Assembly: GCF_032854445.1 (NCBI RefSeq)
Contig: NC_088295.1
Coordinates: forward strand, 94,109,805 to 94,173,804
Direction of reading: 5' to 3'
From: Liolophura sinensis
Lineage: Eukaryota; Mollusca; Polyplacophora; Chitonida; Chitonidae
DNA: 64,000 nucleotides
A program made the position numbers and the translations under genes. This document shows, one piece after another, positions 57,204-64,000 of the stretch. Each line of letters opens with the position of its first letter. The stretch's first letter is position 1. The notes under the pieces are model-generated. The model had not been told where the DNA came from. It ran no database searches and saw nothing but the letters and a program-made list of their open reading frames with translations.

Positions 57204-58255
57204 TCTAGAGAAACAACGTAAGTCTTTCTCAAGTTATGATGAAAAATTGAAAGTATCCGCTTGTATAAAACGAACGCTAAGCTGCATGATAGATGGTAAC
57301 ACAGCGCCGTACATGACTTGCCTCCCCTTCTAACTGCATTATCTCTACTGGCACTGTGTGATGTCCCCTCAGCGACGCTTGACACGATAGGACTAGCGAT
57401 CCGTACAACTCTTAATTTAAACTCGCGTGTACTCTTTACACTGTTTAAACGTTCATTTTTCCCCTAAATCTGTTTCCTCGACGAGATAAAGGAAAATTAA
57501 AAAGTGGACGCTCGATATATTTTTTTCCTATTTTAGGCTAAGCCATTGATACAGTGTACTCAATCCACCAATCAAAAATATAAACAAAAAAATGAAACCC
57601 ACACCCATAATGATGACATTTTGAAGTTAGAGAATGTTTAACGTATAAGACATCCATGTTTACATAACAGCTCAGTGCATTGTAAGGTTGATTAATTCAC
57701 TTCACCCAATGTGCACCATAATGCTGATCGCATCGGTGTCCCAGATCTTGCCATTTCAAACGAGTCTTAAAAAAACACAACTGTCCAAGACGCCTTTGAA
57801 GACTTCCTTTTAGAAATATGTTCCCGGTGACAAAGCATCAAATAATATACTATTTGTATGCAAAACGTATTATCACAAAGTATAGGAGAGCTCTCCTTCG
57901 GTCCAGAATTCCGCGAATTAACTCTGTGGCTGGGATCACATTAGACATCATGCCAAGAGAACATCAAATGTTTCTCAAGAAGGGGGATATTTAAGTCCGA
58001 CAGAGATGATTTGCCAAACATATTGGATACCCATAATGTACTAAATCATCCTGTCAGGGTAGATTTACACCTGGGTGTAGAAAATGTGGGGCAAACTCCC
58101 GTTAACGTCATTAAGACAAACTCTGTACAGGAAGTTAAAATATTTTGATAAAGGTATTGTTCAGTTATTCCCCAAATTTCCGATGTGTATACATTACATG
58201 TGGATAGAACACAGTCATAGACATTGGCCGAAGAATAAGAATTTAAAGGACCATT
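57204..58255. other. SMG9 upstream region, nothing recognised
   Basis: Contains the SMG9 promoter by position only. No TATA box or divergent gene recognised. Confidence 0.45.
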
Positions 58256-58261
58256 GCTGTA

Positions 58262-59105
58262 TAAACATGTATCCACGTGGGACTCCTCGACTCTCTACGC
58301 TACAATCCCTCATCAATATATAAACATGTATCCACGTGGGACTTCTCGACTCTCTACACTACAATCCCTCATCAATATATAGACATGTATCCACGTGGGA
58401 CTTCTCGACTCTCTACGCTACAATCCCTCATCAATATATAAACATGTATCCACGTGGGACTTCTCGACTCTCTACACTACAATCCCTCATCAATATATAA
58501 ACATGTATCCACGTGAGACTTCTCGACTCTCTACACTACAATCCCTCATCAGTACATAGACATGTATCCACGTGGGACTTCTCGACTCTCTACGCTACAA
58601 TCCCTCATCAATATATAAACATGTATCCACGTGGAACTTCTCGACTCTCTACACTACAATCCCTCATCAATACATAGACATGTATCCACGTGGGACTTCT
58701 CGACTCTCTACGCTACAATCCCTCATCAATATATAAACATGTATCCACGTGGGACTTCTCGACTCTCTACACTACAATCCCTCATCAATATATAAACATG
58801 TATCCACGTGGAACTTCTCGACTCTCTACACTACAATCCCTCATCAATAAATAAACATGTATCCACGTGGGACTTCTCGAATCTCTACACTACAATCCCT
58901 CATCAATATATACACATGTATCCACGTTGGACTTCTCGACTCTCTACACTACAATCCCTCATCAATATATAGACATGTATCCACGTGGGACTTCTCGACT
59001 CTCTACACTACAATCCCTCATCAATATATAGACATGTATCCACGTGGGACTTCTCGACTCTCTACCCTACAATCCCTCATCAACATATAAACATGTATCC
59101 GCGTA
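58262..59105. repeat. 60-bp tandem array (about 14 copies)
   Basis: Unit AAACATGTATCCACGTGGGA + CTTCTCGACTCTCTACACTA + CAATCCCTCATCAATATATA. Most units contain CCACGTGG, a palindromic E-box. Confidence 0.97.
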
Positions 59106-59114
59106 GTGCTTCTC

Positions 59115-62100
59115 GACTGCTAACCACTTGTCTTACACCAGTATGGTGTGTATGTCTGTACGTCACTGGTGATGACCACTTGTCTTACACCAGTATGATG
59201 TGTATGTCTGTACGTCACAGGTGATGACCACTTGTCTTACACCAGTATGGTGTGTATGTCTGTACGTCACAGGTGATGACCACATGTCATCCACCAGTAT
59301 GGTGTGTATGTCTGTACGTCACTGGTGATGACCACTTGTCTTACACCAGTATGGTGTATATGTCTGTACGTCACAGGTGCTAACCACTTGTCTTACACCA
59401 GTATGGTGTGTATGTCTGTACGTCACAGGTGCTAACCACTTGTCTTACACCAGTATGGTGTGTATGTCTGTACGTCACAGGTGATGACCATTTGTCTTAC
59501 ACCAGTATGGTGTATATGTCTGTACGTCACTGGTGCTAACCACTTGTCTTACACCAGTATGGTGTGTATGTCTGTACGTCACTGGCGATGACCACTTGTC
59601 TTCCATCAGTATGATGTGTATGTCTGTACGTCACAGGTGATGACCACTTGTCTTACACCAGTATGGTGTGTATGTCTGTATGTCACAGGTGATGACCACT
59701 TGTCTTACACCAGTATGATGTGTATGTCTGTACGTCACAGGTGCTAACCACTTGTCTTACACCAGTATGGTGTGTATGTCTGTACGTCACTGGTGATGAC
59801 CACTTGTCTTACACCAGTATGGTGTGTATGTCTGTACGTCACTGGTGATGACCACTTGTCTTACACCAGTACGGTGTGTATGTCTGTACGTCACAGGTGA
59901 TGACCACTTGTCTTACACCAGTATGGTGTGTATGTCTGTACGTCACAGGTGCTAACCACTTGTATTACACCAGTATGATGTGTATGTCTGTACGTCACTG
60001 GTGATGACCACTTGTCTTACACCAGTATGGTGTGTATGTCTGTACGTCACAGGTGATGACCACTTGTATTACACCAGTATGATGTGTATGTCTGTACGTC
60101 ACAGGTGATGACCACTTGTCTTACACCAGTATGGTGTGTATGTCTGTACGTCACAGGTGCTAACCACTTGTCTTACACCAGTATGGTGTGTATGTCTGTA
60201 CGTCACTGGTGATGATCACTTGTCTTCCACCAGTATGATGTGTATGTCTGTACGTCACTGGTGATGACCACTTGTCTTACACCAGTATGATGTGTATGTC
60301 TGTACGTCACTGGCGATGACCACTTGTCTTACACCAGTATGGTGTGTATGTCTGTACGTCACTGGTGATGACCACTTGTCTTACACCAGTATGATGTGTA
60401 TGTCTGTACGTCACTGGTGATGACCACTTGTCTTCCACCAGTATGATGTGTATGTCTGTACGTCACAGGTGCTAACCATTTGTCTTACACCAGTATGGTG
60501 TGTATGTCTGTACGTCACTGGTGATGACCACTTGTCTTACACCAGTATGGTGTGTATGTCTGTACGTCACAGGTGCTAACCATTTGTCTTACACCAGTAT
60601 GGTGTGTATGTCTGTAAGTCACTGGTGATGACCACTTGTCTTACACCAGTATGATGTGTATGTCTGTACGTCACTGATGATGACCACTTGTCTTCCACCA
60701 GTATGATGTGTATGTCTGTACGTCACAGGTGATGACCACTTGTCTTACACCAGTATGGTGTGTATGTCTGTACGTCACTGGCGATGACCACTTGTCTTAC
60801 ACCAGTATGGTGTGTATGTCTGTACGTCACTGGTGATGACCACTTGTCTTACACCAGTATGATGTGTATGTCTGTACGTCACTGGTGATGACCACTTGTC
60901 TTACACCAGTATGGTGTGTATGTCTGTAAGTCACTGGTGATGACCACATGTCTTACACCAGTATGATGTGTATGTCTGTACGTCACTGGTGATGACCACA
61001 TGTCTTACACCAGTATGATGTGTATGTCTGTACGTCACTGGTGATGACCACTTGTCTTACACCAGTATGATGTGTATGTCTGTACGTCACTGGTGATGAC
61101 CACTTGTCTTACACCAGTATGATGTGTATGTCTGTACGTCACTGGCGATGACCACTTGTCTTACACCAGTATGGTGTGTATGTCTGTACGTCACAGGTGA
61201 TGACCACTTGTCTTACACCAGTATGATGTGTATGTCTGTACGTCACAGGTGATGACCACTTGTCTTACACCAGTATGGTGTGTATGTCTGTAAGTCACTG
61301 GTGATGACCACTTGTCTTCCACCAGTATGATGTGTATGTCTGTACGTCACAGGTGATGACCACTTGTCTTACACCAGTATGGTGTGTATGTCTGTACGTC
61401 ACAGGTGATGACCACATGTCATCCACTAGTATGATGTGTATGTCTGTACGTCACTGGTGCTGACCACTTGTCTTACACCAGTATGGTGTGTATGTCTGTA
61501 CGTCACAGGTGCTAACCACTTGTCTTACACCAGTATGGTGTGTATGTCTGTACGTCACAGGTGCTAACCACTTGTCTTACACCAGTACGGTGTGTATGTC
61601 TGTACGTCACAGGTGATGACCACTTGTCTTACACCAGTATGGTGTGTATGTCTGTACGTCACAGGTGCTAACCACTTGTCTTACACCAGTATGGTGTGTA
61701 TGTCTGTACGTCACTGGTGATGACCACTTGTCTTACACCAGTATGGTGTATATGTCTGTATGTCACAGGTGATGACCACATGTCATCCACCAGTATGATG
61801 TGTATGTCTGTACGTCACAGGTGCTAACCACTTGTCTTACACCAGTATGGTGTGTATGTCTGTACGTCACTGGTGATGACCACTTGTCTTACACCAGTAT
61901 GGTGTGTATGTCTGTACGTCACAGGTGATGACCATTTGTCTTACACCAGTATGGTGTGTATGTCTGTACGTCACAGGTGATGACCACTTGTCTTACACCA
62001 GTATGGTGTATATGTCTGTACGTCACAGGTGCTAACCACTTGTCTTACACCAGTATGGTGTGTATGTCTGTACGTCACTGGTGATGACCACTTGTCTTAC

Positions 62101-63365
62101 ACCAGTATGGTGTGTATGTCTGTACGTCACAGGTGATGACCACTTGTCTTACACCAGTATGGTGTGTATGTCTGTACGTCACAGGTGATGACCATTTGTC
62201 TTACACCAGTATGGTGTGTATGTCTGTACGTCACAGGTGATGACCACTTGTCTTACACCAGTATGGTGTATATGTCTGTACGTCACAGGTGCTAACCACT
62301 TGTCTTACACCAGTATGGTGTGTATGTCTGTACGTCACAGGTGCTAACCACTTGTCTTACACCAGTATGATGTGTATGTCTGTACGTCACAGGTGATGAC
62401 CACTTGTCTTACACCAGTATGGTGTGTATGTCTGTACGTCACAGGTGCTAACCACTTGTCTTACACCAGTATGGTGTGTATGTCTGTACGTCACTGGTGA
62501 TGACCACTTGTCTTACACCAGTATGGTGTGTATGTCTGTACGTCACAGGTGATGACCATTTGTCTTACACCAGTATGGTGTGTATGTCTGTACGTCACAG
62601 GTGATGACCACTTGTCTTACACCAGTATGGTGTATATGTCTGTATGTCACAGGTGATGACCACATGTCATCCACCAGTATGATGTGTATGTCTGTATTTC
62701 ACTGGTGATGACCACTTGTCTTACACCAGTATGGTGTGTATGTCTGTACGTCACAGGTGCTAACCACTTGTCTTACACCAGTATGGTGTGTATGTCTGTA
62801 CGTCACTGGTGATGACCACTTGTCTTACACCAGTATGGTGTGTATGTCTGTACGTCACAGGTGATGACCATTTGTCTTACACCAGTATGGTGTGTATGTC
62901 TGTACGTCACAGGTGATGACCACTTGTCTTACACCAGTATGGTGTATATGTCTGTACGTCACAGGTGCTAACCACTTGTCTTACACCAGTATGGTGTGTA
63001 TGTCTGTACGTCACAGGTGCTAACCACTTGTCTTACACCAGTATGATGTGTATGTCTGTACGTCACAGGTGATGACCACTTGTCTTACACCAGTCTGGTG
63101 TGTATGTCTGTACGTCAGAGGTGCTAACCACTTGTCTTACACCAGTATGGTGTGTATGTCTGTACGTCACAGGTGATGACCACTTGTCTTACACCAGTAT
63201 GGTGTGTATGTCTGTACGTCACAGGTGCTAACCACTTTTCATACACCAGTATGATGTGTATGTCTGTACGTCACAGGTGATGACCACTTGTCTTACACCA
63301 GTATGGTGTACATGTTTGTACCTCACAGGTTCTGACCTCTTGTCTTACACCAATAAGGTGTATGT
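59115..63365. repeat. 52-bp tandem array (about 82 copies)
   Basis: Unit GTGATGACCACTTGTCTTAC + ACCAGTATGGTGTGTATGTC + TGTACGTCACAG. Diagnostic variants (gtgctaacc, ccatttg, gtgtatatg, cacatgtcatcc) recur in blocks of 5-7 units, i.e. higher-order structure. Confidence 0.97.
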
Positions 63366-64000
63366 CTTGTGTGAGAATGTTTGACAGTATGTGTTGCCAT
63401 GGATCGGTATAGCTGGTACTAGGCAAACAGATTTCGTCAACCGATAAAACTCATTGTCCTTACATCATCCGTGACTCTTGATTGATACTGGCTCATCAGG
63501 CGGGTTAAGATGTTGACATACACTTGTCATAGATGCAGGCCATGCCCACAAAGGTAAATGAGATTTAAACCCTACGCTGCTGATCTGCTGCACGGGCTGA
63601 CTTCATTTTTTTTTTCTGGGGGAGGGGGGGTTGTTTTTGACTTCACGCCACTATACCAGTGTTGTCTCCAGCTAGAATGTTTTTTTTTCTTAGCTCAGCT
63701 TTATATATAAGTAGGACTGGCTTCTGTTTGATAAATATTGTAGGGACAAAATCGTTATCTGCGTATTGAGAAGGGTATGTGGGGATTCACGGTTAAAATT
63801 TCACACCAAGGTCTTAAATCCCCTTATACCCTTCTCAACTTATGATGTCGTCGTGAAAGTGAACGTTTCTTGAGTATGGCGTTAGACGATATCAGATATG
63901 AATCACAAAGACCAACAACTGAATGGACATTGAATTGAGATTAAGCCATAGTGCTAGGGGCGTTTAGGTTGCTACTATTACTGCATTTAGGTGAACAGTC
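63366..64000. other. Right flank
   Basis: Unique-looking sequence with a hairpin at 63766-63838 and, at 63935-63995, similarity to the repeat at 250-305. No gene recognised. Confidence 0.45.
63766..63838. repeat. 73-nt hairpin-forming inverted repeat
   Basis: TTGAGAAGGGTATGTGGGGA pairs with the reverse complement of the 3' arm (AATCCCCTTATACCCTTCTC): 20 of 22 positions match, with a loop of about 30 nt. Confidence 0.6.

Overview
This is a eukaryotic window: introns with GT/AG borders, tRNA-derived SINEs, DNA-transposon relics and a very high tandem-repeat load. The gene content (CFAP126, TMEM147, SMG9, a Kazal inhibitor) is animal. The SINE tails (ATAAATAAAT and ACTCACTC) and the general make-up suggest a spiralian invertebrate, most likely a mollusc; that last step is from memory, not demonstrated.

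Layout. 1-1.6 kb: minus-strand gene for a secreted Kazal-type inhibitor (two exons seen, the rest off the left edge) with a TATA box. 3.2-6.9 kb: three tandem arrays. 9.4-9.9 kb: a Tc1/mariner relic with long inverted ends. 10.0-12.4 kb: an indel-free 40-bp array. 14.6-25.9 kb: complete minus-strand TMEM147 (six exons, about 230 aa). 26.3-29.3 kb: complete plus-strand CFAP126/Flattop (five exons, 192 aa), head to head with TMEM147 and about 400 bp away. 29.9-35.1 kb: three intergenic arrays. 36.3-57.2 kb: minus-strand SMG9 (13 coding exons). 58.2-63.4 kb: two arrays of 60-bp and 52-bp units.

Roughly 30 of the 64 kb is tandem arrays of about 20 unrelated sequences with units of 22-104 bp. Most long ORFs in the window are only these arrays read through.

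The main discovery is that many intragenic arrays are amplified copies of the host gene's own exon 3' end plus its 5' splice donor, spreading from the real donor into the downstream intron. This is clear for SMG9 exons 4, 6, 10 and 12, for the SMG9 terminal exon (stop codon included) and for TMEM147 exon 3. It is probable for TMEM147 exon 4 and SMG9 exon 7. One array puts about 61 copies of exon 6's end and donor into one SMG9 intron. SMG9 is itself a nonsense-mediated decay factor, and its last two exons do not join in frame as assembled.

Other structure: two ~600-bp near-palindromes in introns of the divergent TMEM147/CFAP126 pair, several TTAA-flanked non-autonomous transposons, two SINE families with visible target-site duplications, and a decayed Ty3/gypsy integrase fragment.
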